A DNA stretch of 64,000 bases from Ruegeria sp. HKCCD7303 (GCF_013111185.1 NZ_WVRE01000001.1:434001-498000), one strand, 5' to 3'; counted from the stretch's first letter, positions 36,265-45,740 are shown. The notes: generated from the letters alone by a model not told the origin. Program-made: numbers and translations.

Positions 36265-38246
36265 GCAAGCTTGAGCTGGGGGTTTGCTACTACCCTGAAC
36301 AATGGGATCGGTCGCAATGGCAAGAGGATGCCAAGCGTATGGTCGAGATGGGGTTGGATTGGGTGCGTATTGCCGAATTCACCTGGGGCCTGATCGAACC
36401 TGCACGCGGGCAATTTCGCTGGGGTTGGCTGGATGAGGTCATTGGAATTCTGGGTCAGGCCGGGCTGAAGGTCATGATGTCGACCCCAACGGCGGCCCCG
36501 CCAAAATGGCTGATCGACGCGCATCCTGAAATCCTACCCGTCGGACCGGACGGACGAGTCAGGGGATACGGATCGCGTCGGCATTATTGCTTTTCCTCCG
36601 AGATTTATCTGGCCGAGGCAAAACGGATCGCAACCGAATACGCCAGCAGATATGGAAAGAACCCTCATGTCCACGCCTGGCAGATCGACAACGAATACAA
36701 CGACCACGACACGGTACTCAGCTATTCAATGGCTGCGCGCAGCGGGTTTCAACGCTGGCTTCAGAAGCGATACGAAACAATCGACGCCCTAAACCAAACA
36801 TGGGGAACCGTGTTCTGGGGATCGCTCTATTCCGGATTTGACCAGATTGAGCTGCCCAACGGTCTGGTCGCAGCCCCGAATCCAACACATGCATTGGATT
36901 TCATGCGTTATTCTTCGGACAGGGTACGTCTGTTCAACAAAGCACAGGTCGACATTCTGCGGGAACATTCTCCGGGCCGAGACATCACCCACAACTTTAT
37001 GGCAGGCAGTTTCGAGTTTGACCATCACGCCGTTGCGGCCGATTTGGATGTGGTTGGCTTTGACAGTTACCCGCTGGGCAACCTGATGGGTTCGACCCTC
37101 TCCGACGATGAAAAGCGTCGCTATCTGCGGACAGGTGCGCCGGATTATCAAGGCTTTCACTGCGATTTATACCGCAGTCAGGGACGTGGGCGTATGTGGG
37201 TTTTGGAACAACAGCCGGGTCCGGTGGACTGGGCGGCTAAAAACCCTTCTCCAGCGGAGGGCATGGTACGGCTTTGGACCTGGGCAGCTTATGCGCATGG
37301 TGCGCAAGCAGTTATGTTCTTTCGTTGGCGACAAGCAAAATTCGCGCAGGAACAATATCATACGGCGTTGCTGCGCTCGGATAACAGCCCAGATCAAGCG
37401 GCGGTTGAATTGGCACAGATCGTAAAGGATCGCGAAACTCTACCATCTGCGACGCGTTCAAAGGCCAATGTGGCGATACTTTTGGATTACAGCTCAATCT
37501 GGGCTGCGGATATCCTGCCGCATGATGACGAGTTCCCAAACAGTCACATTATCCGTGAATGGTATGCCAGCCTTCGTCAATTAGGGGCAGACGTCGATTT
37601 CCTAGGCCCTGAAGATGATCTGGACGGCTATGCACTGATCCTATTGCCGCAGAGCATGATCGTCAGCGCAGACCTTGCTGCCAAGCTTTCAGATTCGGAC
37701 GCGAAACTCGTGATTGGAGCCAGGTCAGGCAGCAAAACACCCCAGATGCACACACCTGCGAACCTTGCCCCTGGCACATTAACAGAGTTGACCGGCGTTC
37801 ATGTCACACGCGTCGAGTCACTTCCCCTCCTGGCACAAGAACATGTGCAACTGATCAACGGCCCTCGGCACGCTTTCGTAGGTTGGCGCGAGATCGTCGA
37901 GACCAACGAAAGTGTCTTAGCGCGCTTTGAAAGCGCCTATTGCGACGGAAGCCCTGCGGTCGTGCAGTCAAACCGGGCAATATATATGGCGATGCTTCCA
38001 CGTGGTGCGCTTTTGCAATCCATTTTACATCAGGCTTTGGAGTGGGCTGGCCTGAGCACACTGAACTGTGATCCCGATATTCGCATTGCCCGGCGCGGTA
38101 CGTTGCATTTCGCGTTTAACTTTGGTGACACTCCCAAACCCTTGCCAGCCGGTGATCATCGTAGATTGTTGATAGGAACCGACCCGGTGGATGTCCGGGA
38201 CATGACCGTTTGGCTAGAAGATGTACCCCTTAAAAAATCAGTCTGA
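36261..38246 (+). CDS. Beta-galactosidase GH42 (first copy)
   Basis: A 661-aa family-42 beta-galactosidase. The N-terminal LGVCYYPEQW is a family hallmark; the acid/base glutamate is Glu145 in AWQIDNEYNDHD and the nucleophile is Glu316 in MWVLEQQPGPVDW. A trimerisation and a C-terminal beta domain follow, giving the normal length. No signal peptide, so it acts on imported oligosaccharides. It overlaps the permease stop, hence it is co-expressed with the upstream transporter. It is clearly related to the second GH42 at 42967-44883 but the two differ throughout. Confidence 0.93.
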   Translation: MSKLELGVCYYPEQWDRSQWQEDAKRMVEMGLDWVRIAEFTWGLIEPARGQFRWGWLDEVIGILGQAGLKVMMSTPTAAPPKWLIDAHPEILPVGPDGRVRGYGSRRHYCFSSEIYLAEAKRIATEYASRYGKNPHVHAWQIDNEYNDHDTVLSYSMAARSGFQRWLQKRYETIDALNQTWGTVFWGSLYSGFDQIELPNGLVAAPNPTHALDFMRYSSDRVRLFNKAQVDILREHSPGRDITHNFMAGSFEFDHHAVAADLDVVGFDSYPLGNLMGSTLSDDEKRRYLRTGAPDYQGFHCDLYRSQGRGRMWVLEQQPGPVDWAAKNPSPAEGMVRLWTWAAYAHGAQAVMFFRWRQAKFAQEQYHTALLRSDNSPDQAAVELAQIVKDRETLPSATRSKANVAILLDYSSIWAADILPHDDEFPNSHIIREWYASLRQLGADVDFLGPEDDLDGYALILLPQSMIVSADLAAKLSDSDAKLVIGARSGSKTPQMHTPANLAPGTLTELTGVHVTRVESLPLLAQEHVQLINGPRHAFVGWREIVETNESVLARFESAYCDGSPAVVQSNRAIYMAMLPRGALLQSILHQALEWAGLSTLNCDPDIRIARRGTLHFAFNFGDTPKPLPAGDHRRLLIGTDPVDVRDMTVWLEDVPLKKSV

Positions 38247-38371
38247 ACGCGTTCCATCAGGAGGCTGGGCTAATGAATTTTCAAAACTGTCACTTTTTCA
38301 CTGCCGAATTGACACAGAAAGTCCTATAAACAAAAAATAAAAACAAACAGTTCATCAATGGGAGAAAACAC
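38247..38371 (+). promoter_or_regulatory. Promoter region of the PotD-like operon
   Basis: The 125-base gap is AT-rich towards its end. TTGACA at 38309-38314 is a good -35 candidate; the following AAAAAATAA stretch could hold a -10 but no clear TATAAT is at the proper spacing (TATAAA at 38325 is too close). A GGGAG Shine-Dalgarno lies before the 38372 ATG. Confidence 0.35.
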
Positions 38372-39496
38372 ATGGCTGACAAATTGACTCTTTCCAGACG
38401 CAAGGTGCTAAAGGGCGCGGGTGCAGCTGCTTTGGCAGCGCCGCTTTACAGCAAAAGCGCGCTGGCGTCGTCGGGCGAGATTAATATTCTGATGTGGTCG
38501 GATTATCTTCCGCCCAGCTTCATCGAAGAGTTTGAAACTCTGACCGGCATCAAGGTGAACTACACCGGCATCGGTTCGAACGAAGAAATCATCAACAAGA
38601 TGAAGGCCACCAAAGGTCAGGGCTTTGACATTGTCTCGCCCACCAACAACCGGTCGTTGCAATGGGAGCCGCTGGAGCTTCTTCAGCCCTTTGATATGAA
38701 CAAGGTTCCGATTGACTTGGTGAACCCAGCCATGGCCAAGATCGGCACAGACGCTTGGAACTTTGGTGGATCAGGGGCGCATTGGCTGCCGCATATCTGG
38801 GGCACCGAAGGCATTGCCTACCGCACCGACCTGTGGCTGCCGGAAGGTGACGCACCGTCTTATGGCGACGTCTGGTCCGAAGAAAACGCCGGGAAAACTA
38901 TGGGCCGCGCGCATTCGATGATGTTGGGCGCGGGTCTTTACATGGAGCGTTCGGGCGAGATGGAGCCGGGCTCGGTCTGGGCGGCGTATGGTGACGAAGA
39001 AACCATGCGCAAGGTTTGGGGCCAGATCACCGACTGGTGCGTTGCGCGCAAAGATCGCATCAAGCTGATCTGGAATGACGCTGACACACAGAAAAATGGT
39101 CTGTTGAACGAAGGCGTGATTGTCGGTCAAACTTGGGATGGCCCGCCGCTGGCGTTGAAGTCTGCAGGTGAACCAGTGCACTACCAAGCGCCGGTCGAAG
39201 GCGCGATGGCCTGGGTTGACGGCATGTCAATTCCAACAGGTGCCGCGAATATCGACCAGATCTATGCGTTCATTGATTTCGCCTATCAGGCCAAGCCTGC
39301 CGGTGTTGCCATCGACAGCCACGGTTACAACTCGCCGGTTCTTGGAGCTGATCAATATTCGGGCGACACTTACAAAAAGAACTTCGCCGAAGCCTATCCG
39401 GGCGACTCGTTGGCCAACCTTAACCCGTGGCCGGCCGAAGCACCTTGGTATGCAGAAACACGGACCGAGTTCGTCAACAAATTCAAGAGCGCTTAA
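38372..39496 (+). CDS. PotD-like ABC solute-binding protein with Tat signal
   Basis: A 374-aa extracellular solute-binding protein of the spermidine/putrescine (PotD, family 1) type. The N-terminus carries a twin-arginine signal (SRRKVLKGAGAAAL) with cleavage near ALASSGE, so it is exported folded. The mature protein starts INILMWSDYLPPSFIEEFE, a typical PotD-like opening. It is followed by ATPase and two permease genes. Polyamines are the family default, but the position between two GH42 genes leaves other ligands open. Confidence 0.87.
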   Translation: MADKLTLSRRKVLKGAGAAALAAPLYSKSALASSGEINILMWSDYLPPSFIEEFETLTGIKVNYTGIGSNEEIINKMKATKGQGFDIVSPTNNRSLQWEPLELLQPFDMNKVPIDLVNPAMAKIGTDAWNFGGSGAHWLPHIWGTEGIAYRTDLWLPEGDAPSYGDVWSEENAGKTMGRAHSMMLGAGLYMERSGEMEPGSVWAAYGDEETMRKVWGQITDWCVARKDRIKLIWNDADTQKNGLLNEGVIVGQTWDGPPLALKSAGEPVHYQAPVEGAMAWVDGMSIPTGAANIDQIYAFIDFAYQAKPAGVAIDSHGYNSPVLGADQYSGDTYKKNFAEAYPGDSLANLNPWPAEAPWYAETRTEFVNKFKSA

Positions 39497-39511
39497 ACGC
39501 ATTGAAAACAT

Positions 39512-39534
39512 GCCCTCCGCCTTGCGCGGGGGGC
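39512..39534 (+). terminator. Hairpin between potD-like and potA-like genes
   Basis: GCCCTCCGC pairs with GCGGGGGGC (one G-U pair) around a 5-base loop. There is no U-tract after it, so it is more likely an mRNA-stabilising 3' structure or weak attenuator for the binding-protein message than a full terminator. Confidence 0.5.
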
Positions 39535-39612
39535 TACACTCTGTGCGCCGTCCCGGCGTAACGGACAGTAATGTGGTGTGAAGACAATGTGCACCCCAGG
39601 GAGATACCAAAA

Positions 39613-40725
39613 ATGAGTGCAGGGGTCGGCGTCGATCTTGAAAAGCTGTGGATCCGTTTCGGTGACTTCGTTGCCGTGCGGGACGCGAATGTGAACATCA
39701 ACGGGGGCGATTTCTTTTCGTTCCTCGGGCCGTCTGGCTGTGGAAAAACAACGATCCTGCGCGCCGTTTCAGGTTTCCTGGAGCCAAGCGAGGGCAAGGT
39801 ATTGATTGGCGGCAATGACATGCGCGGCATCGGACCAAACAAGCGGCCCACGGCGCTGATTTTCCAGAACCTGGCGTTGTTTCCGTTGATGAAAGTTTGG
39901 GAAAACATCACCTTCTCGATGGAGATTAAAGGGGCCAGCGCCGCTGAACGCCGCAAGCGTGCAGATGAGCTTCTGGACATGATCGCTTTGCCCGGGCAGG
40001 GCGACAAACTGCCCAGCGAACTGTCAGGCGGGCAACGTCAGCGTGTGGCCATCGCCCGCGCGCTTTGCGCAGAGCCGGATGTGTTGCTGTTGGACGAGCC
40101 TCTGTCAGCGCTGGATCTGAAACTGCGCCAACACATGCGCACAGAGCTGCGCGAAATCCAGCAGCGCGTGGGTATCACCTTTATCTACATCACTCACGAT
40201 CAAGGTGAGGCGCTGACCATGTCCGACAACATCGCCGTTATGCGCGCGGGTGTGATTGATCAGATTGCCGACGGCAAGACCATCTACAACGATCCCAACA
40301 CGGCGTTTGCGGCTTCATTCGTCGGCGAAAACAATGTGTTCCGGGGTAAAGTTAAACAAGTCATGGGCAATGAGGCTCTGATCGCGACTAACCGCTCAGG
40401 CGATCTGGTAGCGAGGATTTCGACGGCCAATCAAGGCAAGATGAAAGAAGGCGACGATGCCATGATGTTCGTGCGCCCCGAGGCATTTGCCATCGCCCCC
40501 GATGGCGCGTCGGGCGACCATTTCGTCACCGCGCGTGTCAACCACGAAGAGTTCGAGGGCAACGTCTTTAACATCTTCACCGAAGGCGAGGGCGGAAAAG
40601 AGATCAAAGTATCGATCCCCAACCACGGGCAATCCTTCGAAGATCACACCGGACAGAACATCACGTTGGAATATGAGACGCACAACGCCGTCGTCGTTCC
40701 TGCGGGTGAGCTGGCTGCGGAATAA
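39613..40725 (+). CDS. PotA-like ABC transporter ATPase
   Basis: A ~370-aa importer ATPase of the PotA/MalK class: Walker A GPSGCGKTT, signature LSGGQRQR, Walker B LLLDEPLSALD and the HDQGEALTM switch, then a C-terminal TOBE/OB domain. I take the ATG at 39613, with AGGGAG about 9 bases upstream, over an in-frame ATG at 39571. It lies 12 bases before the first permease gene of the same operon. Confidence 0.9.
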   Translation: MSAGVGVDLEKLWIRFGDFVAVRDANVNINGGDFFSFLGPSGCGKTTILRAVSGFLEPSEGKVLIGGNDMRGIGPNKRPTALIFQNLALFPLMKVWENITFSMEIKGASAAERRKRADELLDMIALPGQGDKLPSELSGGQRQRVAIARALCAEPDVLLLDEPLSALDLKLRQHMRTELREIQQRVGITFIYITHDQGEALTMSDNIAVMRAGVIDQIADGKTIYNDPNTAFAASFVGENNVFRGKVKQVMGNEALIATNRSGDLVARISTANQGKMKEGDDAMMFVRPEAFAIAPDGASGDHFVTARVNHEEFEGNVFNIFTEGEGGKEIKVSIPNHGQSFEDHTGQNITLEYETHNAVVVPAGELAAE

Positions 40726-40737
40726 GGGGAACAGTTC

Positions 40738-41658
40738 ATGCCCCAGTTTCTAAAGGATTTCTTCAATCGCAATGGCACCGGCATGGGGTTGGCGATTTTG
40801 GGCCTGGTCCTGTTCTGGACCATCGGGCTGATTATCTTGCCGCAGTTGTCGATGCTGGACTTTTCATTCCGTCCGAACCTGCCGCCGCCAGAGATTGGCG
40901 GGCCCAAGGACGTCTATACGCTGGAGAACTACAAGTACTTGATATACGGCCCCGAGGGCGGCAGTCAGGATTACAACACGGTCGACCTGAGAGTGTTTTT
41001 CCGAACCCTTGTGGCGGCTGTCTGTGTGACGATCTTCAATCTGATCATCTGCTATCCAATCGCCTACTACCTGGGACAATCCGAAGGTAGCCATATCCGC
41101 ATCTTTGCGATCATGCTTATCATTCCCTATTGGATCAACGAGATCCTACGCGCCTTCGCGCTGCGCATTATCTTCGGTGAAACCGGCGTTCTGAATACGT
41201 TGTTCATGGGCATGGGGATCTGGGATACACCGTTTGACTTCATCCGCAACGATATCGCGCTCTATGCGGGTTTGGGCTATGCCTATATCCTGCTGATGAT
41301 CTTCCCGATGTATAACGTCATTGAAAGTCTGGATAAAAACCAGATCGAAGCCGCTCGGGACCTGGGTGCGCCATGGTGGCGGATTCACTGGCGCGTGGTT
41401 ATTCCTTACGCCAAGCCGGGCATCAGTTCAGGCTGTACTATGGTGTTCATGTTAAGCGCTGGTGCGCTGGCCGCACCGCAGATTTTGGGCGGTCCGTCGA
41501 GCCTGTGGTTCACGCAGCTGATCTATCAGCAATTCAACGACAACAATGACTGGCCACAAGGAGCCGCTTACGCGATCGTGCTGTTGGTGACCTGTATCCT
41601 GTTCGTGTTGGCGGTGATGCGCCTGTTTAAGGTGAATATGGGGGATATCGGGAAATGA
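40738..41658 (+). CDS. PotB-like ABC transporter permease
   Basis: A 306-aa permease with about six membrane helices and a ~50-residue extracytoplasmic loop after helix one. The EAA-type loop NQIEAARDLGAPWWRIHWRV is near residue 202. The start has a GGGGAA site upstream. Its stop overlaps the next permease gene by four bases, as for PotB-PotC pairs. Confidence 0.88.
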   Translation: MPQFLKDFFNRNGTGMGLAILGLVLFWTIGLIILPQLSMLDFSFRPNLPPPEIGGPKDVYTLENYKYLIYGPEGGSQDYNTVDLRVFFRTLVAAVCVTIFNLIICYPIAYYLGQSEGSHIRIFAIMLIIPYWINEILRAFALRIIFGETGVLNTLFMGMGIWDTPFDFIRNDIALYAGLGYAYILLMIFPMYNVIESLDKNQIEAARDLGAPWWRIHWRVVIPYAKPGISSGCTMVFMLSAGALAAPQILGGPSSLWFTQLIYQQFNDNNDWPQGAAYAIVLLVTCILFVLAVMRLFKVNMGDIGK

Positions 41659-42926
41659 ACAATTCCTTCCTCCGCATAAGCATCTGGGTCTATCTGGCGA
41701 TCTTCTTCCTGTATCTGCTGGGACCGCTTGTGATCATGTCGATCACCGCGTTCAACTCGTCCGGTTTCCCCCGGATGAGCCCGTGGGAATGCCTGACCTT
41801 CCAGTGGTTTGGCGAACTGTTTCAGGATCAGCGCATCCTGAACGGTATCAAAAACTCGTTGATCATCGGGCTTGGAACGGTTGTTCTGTCCGTGGCGATG
41901 GGTCTGGCAGGTGCGCTGATGCTGACTCAGATCTGGCCCAAGTTGCGCGCGACCTATTACACGATCATCATCGCACCGATCCTGATCCCGGGCGTGGTTC
42001 TGGGTATCTCGACACTGGTGTTCTGGGATCGGATCAACCGTATGCTCGGACTGGGGGCAGACAGCTTCTTGTCAAATGGCATTTTTCTGACGGTGATCGG
42101 CCAGTCCACCTTTATCGCCAGCTATTGCATGCTGGTGCTGGTGGCGCGATTGCAGCGCTACGATATTGCCCTGACCGAAGCAGCATTGGACCTCGGGGCC
42201 AGCCACGCACAGGCGTTCCGCAAGATATTGCTGCCGTTCATGCGCCCGGCGATTGCCTCGGCGGCGGTGCTGGCGTTCCTCGCTTCGTTCGAGAACTACA
42301 ACACCACCACCTTTACGTTTGGTGAATACCCGACGCTGACAATCGAGCTGGCCCAGAAGGTCCGCTATGGCATCACACCCGCGATTTCTGCGCTGGCATT
42401 TATCATCGTGGCCTTGACCGTGTTCTTTGCCTTGCTGAATGAAGCCAAGCTCAAGCGTCAGAAACTGGTGGCAGCGGCGCGCAAGAACGCAACGGTTGAG
42501 GAACTGGCAGGCAAGATCAAATTGCCCAGCTTCTTTGCCGGAAACGCAGCTGCGGTTCTGGTGGTTGTTTTTGCGATTGCAACAATCACGGTTGTCGGCA
42601 CCGCAACGGCCTACGACCCCGGTCAGTGCATTGCTGACGTACGCGAGCAGAAACAGCTGGAAGCCGAACAGCGCATTCAGCAACTGCGCGAGCAACGCGA
42701 AGAGCGCCGCAAGCAGCGCGAAGCCGAAGAAGCAGAACAGGGCGGGGCACAGTCCACGCCGAAGCCGTCGAACAACAGTGGCTTTGGAAACGTATTTGCC
42801 CCCAACTCTCTGGGCGGAGACGAAAGCGAAAGCGACGATGGTTCGTCCGAGGCCGACCCGGCCCCATCGAACAACAGCGGGTTCGGCAACGTCTTCGACC
42901 CCAACAGCCTGCAAAACGACGACTAA
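41655..42926 (+). CDS. PotC-like ABC permease with unusual C-terminal extension
   Basis: Residues 1-~265 are an ordinary PotC-type permease (six helices; coupling loop ALTEAALDLGASHAQAFRKI near 172-191). Family members normally end there. This 423-aa protein continues with a basic linker, an extra membrane helix (about 293-318), a charged coiled-coil-like stretch of Glu, Gln and Arg (about 328-362), and a disordered acidic tail holding two near-identical 16-residue repeats, PSNNSGFGNVFAPNSL (371-386) and PSNNSGFGNVFDPNSL (404-419). The tail's function is unknown; it could tether the transporter to another envelope component. The extension keeps local codon style and frame, so it is not an obvious frameshift artefact. 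Confidence 0.88.
   Translation: MNNSFLRISIWVYLAIFFLYLLGPLVIMSITAFNSSGFPRMSPWECLTFQWFGELFQDQRILNGIKNSLIIGLGTVVLSVAMGLAGALMLTQIWPKLRATYYTIIIAPILIPGVVLGISTLVFWDRINRMLGLGADSFLSNGIFLTVIGQSTFIASYCMLVLVARLQRYDIALTEAALDLGASHAQAFRKILLPFMRPAIASAAVLAFLASFENYNTTTFTFGEYPTLTIELAQKVRYGITPAISALAFIIVALTVFFALLNEAKLKRQKLVAAARKNATVEELAGKIKLPSFFAGNAAAVLVVVFAIATITVVGTATAYDPGQCIADVREQKQLEAEQRIQQLREQREERRKQREAEEAEQGGAQSTPKPSNNSGFGNVFAPNSLGGDESESDDGSSEADPAPSNNSGFGNVFDPNSLQNDD
42765..42911 (+). repeat. Two in-frame 48-base repeats in the PotC-like tail
   Basis: Copies at 42765-42812 and 42864-42911 encode the same 16 residues with a single change (Ala to Asp) but differ at many synonymous positions. Conservation of protein rather than DNA implies selection on the peptide motif NNSGFGNVF rather than a recent duplication. 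Confidence 0.85.
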
Positions 42927-42949
42927 CTTTGCAGGTTGATAGCCAAGGC

Positions 42950-42986
42950 ATCCGCCCGGATCAGGATCAACCCTGTCCGGGCGGAT
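42950..42986. terminator. Shared hairpin between convergent operons
   Basis: ATCCGCCCGGA and TCCGGGCGGAT form a perfect 11-bp stem around a 15-base loop, between the convergent PotC-like and second GH42 genes. The minus-strand GH42 stop codon (42967-42969) lies in the loop. No U-tract follows on either strand, but the stem is strong and could act bidirectionally. Confidence 0.65.
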
Positions 42987-44883
42987 TGCGTTTCAGGATG
43001 GCGACATCGCAGCCTTGAACAGTTAGCCCATTCCAGATCACCGGGCTTGCGTTGTAGTTGATCAGGAACACATGATCAGCTGTCTCGCGCATCCTCAGGC
43101 CTTGAGGCATGGCCTGCACGCTCAACCCTGTGTGCTTTGCCGCCATCGCAATGACCCGATCCCAAAGCTGTGCATCAGGAAACCCCGCCAGATACCAAAT
43201 CCCGTTTTCCCCTTTGAGCGCGGCTACCCCATCTTCGAAATTCAGCAAGTCCGTGGCGGAACCTGACAGTCGATCAACCCAGTGCAACGCCGCGCCACCG
43301 CCATTAACAGGTCGCTCAACCGTCGGAGGAAGCGTTTCGACCAGGTCGACGTCACAGTCCAATGCACTCAATCCGGGGCGGCCATTCTCGGGAATTTGGA
43401 AATCGCGCGTTATGGCACCACCTCGGGGGCCAAGGATGGCGAGTTTACATGCCGATTGCAGACGGCTCTCCAAATCCTGATCAAGCGTCGCCAGCCCCGG
43501 TGCAAGGATCAGATCGTACTGTCCTGAGAGGTCATGGGTAGATACAAAATCCACCGACAACCCTGCGCGTCGCAGCGCGCGATACGCCGCAAAGACCAGT
43601 CGGAAGTAATCAAACCCGGCCCCCTGCGGCTGAGTGGACCATGCCCAGTCCGACGCATATTCGAACAAAATAGCCACTTTGGCTTGCGACTGCCGGACGT
43701 CACCCAGTTCCGACAGTGTATCCGCGGTTTGACGCGCTTCAGTCAATGCAGGTGCAGGACGGTTGTTTGACGTCAACAAGCCTGCGTGCATCTGCTCTTG
43801 CGCGAAGGGGGCTTGTCGCCAACGAAAATAGCTCACCACTTCAGCGCCATGAGCAACGGCCTCCAGAGACCACAGCCGTACCATTCCGGGAAGGGGCGCT
43901 GGGTTATAAGGTGCCCAATTCACAGGACCGGGTTGCTGTTCCATCACCCACCAACGTCCGCGCCCGACGGCCCGGTACAGGTCGTGATGAAACGCCTGCA
44001 TATCCGGGTCGCCTTGTTGCAGAAAGGCGATCTTTTGCGCATCGTCATCTTCCAGCCGATCCGACAAAAATCCAATTGGATAACTGTCCCAGGTGGCAAT
44101 ATCCAAATCTGCGCCGACCTCGAAGTGATCGAAATCTAGAACCCGGCCCATGTAATTGTGCAGCAGTGGCGCGTCGGTCAGCTGCCGCAAAACCTCAACC
44201 TGAGCTTTGTTGAAAGCCACAACCTGATCTGAGCTGAACCGTCGGAACGCCAACACATGAGCCGGGTTCGGTTCGGTTACGGTTTGATTGGGTAGGTCAA
44301 TCTCGTCAAAACTGGCATATTCCATTGACCAGAACACATTGCCCCATGCTGTATTCAGCGCTTCGACGGTGCCATATTGAACTGCCAACCACTGTTGGAA
44401 GGCGCGGAGGGCAGGGGCACTGTAGCTGACCGTTGTGTCATGACACCCGTATTCGTTGTCGATCTGCCATGCTGCCACCTGCGGATTACGACCATACCGT
44501 TCGCCCATGATGCGGGCGATGCGTGAACATTCGTCGATATAGCCTTGGTGACTAAAGCAATAATGTCGCCGCGACCCAAACTTGCGCGGGGCCCCGAGTT
44601 CATCCACTGCAAGCATATCCGGGTGTTTGTCGATCATCCAGCGGGGCGGTGTCGCCGTTGGCGTACCCAGCACAACCTTCAACCCGGCGGACCCAAGTGT
44701 TTCGATCGCACGGTCCAGCCAATCGAGTTGCAGATTACCCGGCTGAGGTTCCATACGGCTCCATGCAAACTCACCGATCCGAACCCAGGTCAGACCGGTG
44801 GTGATCATGCGCGCTGCGTCCTCCGCCCACATCGCCTCGGGCCAGTGTTCGGGATAGTAGCAAACGCCAAGTTCCGGCTTCAT
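42967..44883 (-). CDS. Beta-galactosidase GH42 (second copy)
   Basis: A 638-aa family-42 beta-galactosidase. LGVCYYPEHW opens the protein; the acid/base is Glu144 in AWQIDNEYGCHD and the nucleophile Glu314 in WVMEQQPGPVNW. No signal peptide. It is the last gene of the galactoside operon, overlapping the lactonase gene by four bases. It differs from the first GH42 across its length, so the two are old paralogues or separately acquired, and may prefer different linkages. Confidence 0.93.
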   Translation of the reverse strand: MKPELGVCYYPEHWPEAMWAEDAARMITTGLTWVRIGEFAWSRMEPQPGNLQLDWLDRAIETLGSAGLKVVLGTPTATPPRWMIDKHPDMLAVDELGAPRKFGSRRHYCFSHQGYIDECSRIARIMGERYGRNPQVAAWQIDNEYGCHDTTVSYSAPALRAFQQWLAVQYGTVEALNTAWGNVFWSMEYASFDEIDLPNQTVTEPNPAHVLAFRRFSSDQVVAFNKAQVEVLRQLTDAPLLHNYMGRVLDFDHFEVGADLDIATWDSYPIGFLSDRLEDDDAQKIAFLQQGDPDMQAFHHDLYRAVGRGRWWVMEQQPGPVNWAPYNPAPLPGMVRLWSLEAVAHGAEVVSYFRWRQAPFAQEQMHAGLLTSNNRPAPALTEARQTADTLSELGDVRQSQAKVAILFEYASDWAWSTQPQGAGFDYFRLVFAAYRALRRAGLSVDFVSTHDLSGQYDLILAPGLATLDQDLESRLQSACKLAILGPRGGAITRDFQIPENGRPGLSALDCDVDLVETLPPTVERPVNGGGAALHWVDRLSGSATDLLNFEDGVAALKGENGIWYLAGFPDAQLWDRVIAMAAKHTGLSVQAMPQGLRMRETADHVFLINYNASPVIWNGLTVQGCDVAILKRNPPGQG

Positions 44884-45740
44884 AAAATGACCCTGTGTTC
44901 TGCCTGACCCCGCCCGACATTTAGCGCGGCAAAGGTCTTTCCGTTGTTTGGTTGCGCTTCGATTTCGTCGGCACTTAACCCCTGACGCGCTGTTGTGCAG
45001 AAAAGGGTGCTCAGATCACTGCCGCCAAAGGCCGGGCAGGATGTATGCGCCGCGTCGTAAGAAACGGCACGCAGGAATTGTCCCTCAGATGTATAACAGG
45101 CAACCCGGCTCGCACCCCATTGGGCAATCCAGATGTTTCCAGCTGCATCAACCACAGCGCCGTCGGGGTTCAACCCTTCCGCCCGAAGATCCAGAAAGAC
45201 CGAATGATCCCCTTCAGGCCACCCGGTTTCCGCGTCCAGCTTCCAACGCCGAACCTGCCCTGTCACGGTATCGCAAAAATAGGCAACCGACCGATCCGGA
45301 GCAAAACAGATCGCGTTTGAGATTGTCACATCCGCAACCAGACGCCTCAACGCGCCTTTCCAGAACCGATAGATCGATCCGGCTGCTGGTTCCGCATGCT
45401 TTCCCATCGTTCCGATCCAGAAGCCACCCCAAGGGTCGGCCCGACCGTCGTTAGAGCGGGTGACTGAGTTATCTGCCTCCAACGGTGTGATCAGGCTGCA
45501 GTCCGCAGTGGTCAAGTCAAAACGCCAAAGCCCGGTTTCCGACGCCAGCAGCAGCGTATCGTGGTCCACCCATCCTGCAGCAGAGACATATTCTTCAAAT
45601 GCCCAGCTCTGCGGCCCTTGTGCGCTACGGGTCATCAGGCGTTTGCCGATGATGTCGAACCAATACAACTGTTGCCGTTCGGGATGCCACAAAGGCCCTT
45701 CACCCAATTCACAGGGGCGATCATCGAAAACAGTGCTCAT
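44880..45740 (-). CDS. SMP-30/gluconolactonase-family sugar lactonase
   Basis: A 286-aa six-bladed beta-propeller of the SMP-30/regucalcin family, which hydrolyses aldonolactones. The family features are CELGEGPLWHPE (metal-binding glutamate), VTRSNDGRADPWGGFWIGTMG (with the metal asparagine) and SNAICFAPDRSVAYFCDT. In an operon with galactose dehydrogenase and DgoK/DgoA homologues, the expected substrate is D-galactono-lactone. Overlaps on both sides with neighbouring genes show coupling. Confidence 0.87.
   Translation of the reverse strand: MSTVFDDRPCELGEGPLWHPERQQLYWFDIIGKRLMTRSAQGPQSWAFEEYVSAAGWVDHDTLLLASETGLWRFDLTTADCSLITPLEADNSVTRSNDGRADPWGGFWIGTMGKHAEPAAGSIYRFWKGALRRLVADVTISNAICFAPDRSVAYFCDTVTGQVRRWKLDAETGWPEGDHSVFLDLRAEGLNPDGAVVDAAGNIWIAQWGASRVACYTSEGQFLRAVSYDAAHTSCPAFGGSDLSTLFCTTARQGLSADEIEAQPNNGKTFAALNVGRGQAEHRVIL

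Noticed and set aside
38372..42926. Firm call of polyamine transport for the PotD-like importer
   Set aside because: The family covers many ligands and the neighbours are sugar genes; ligand-specific residues could not be judged by eye.
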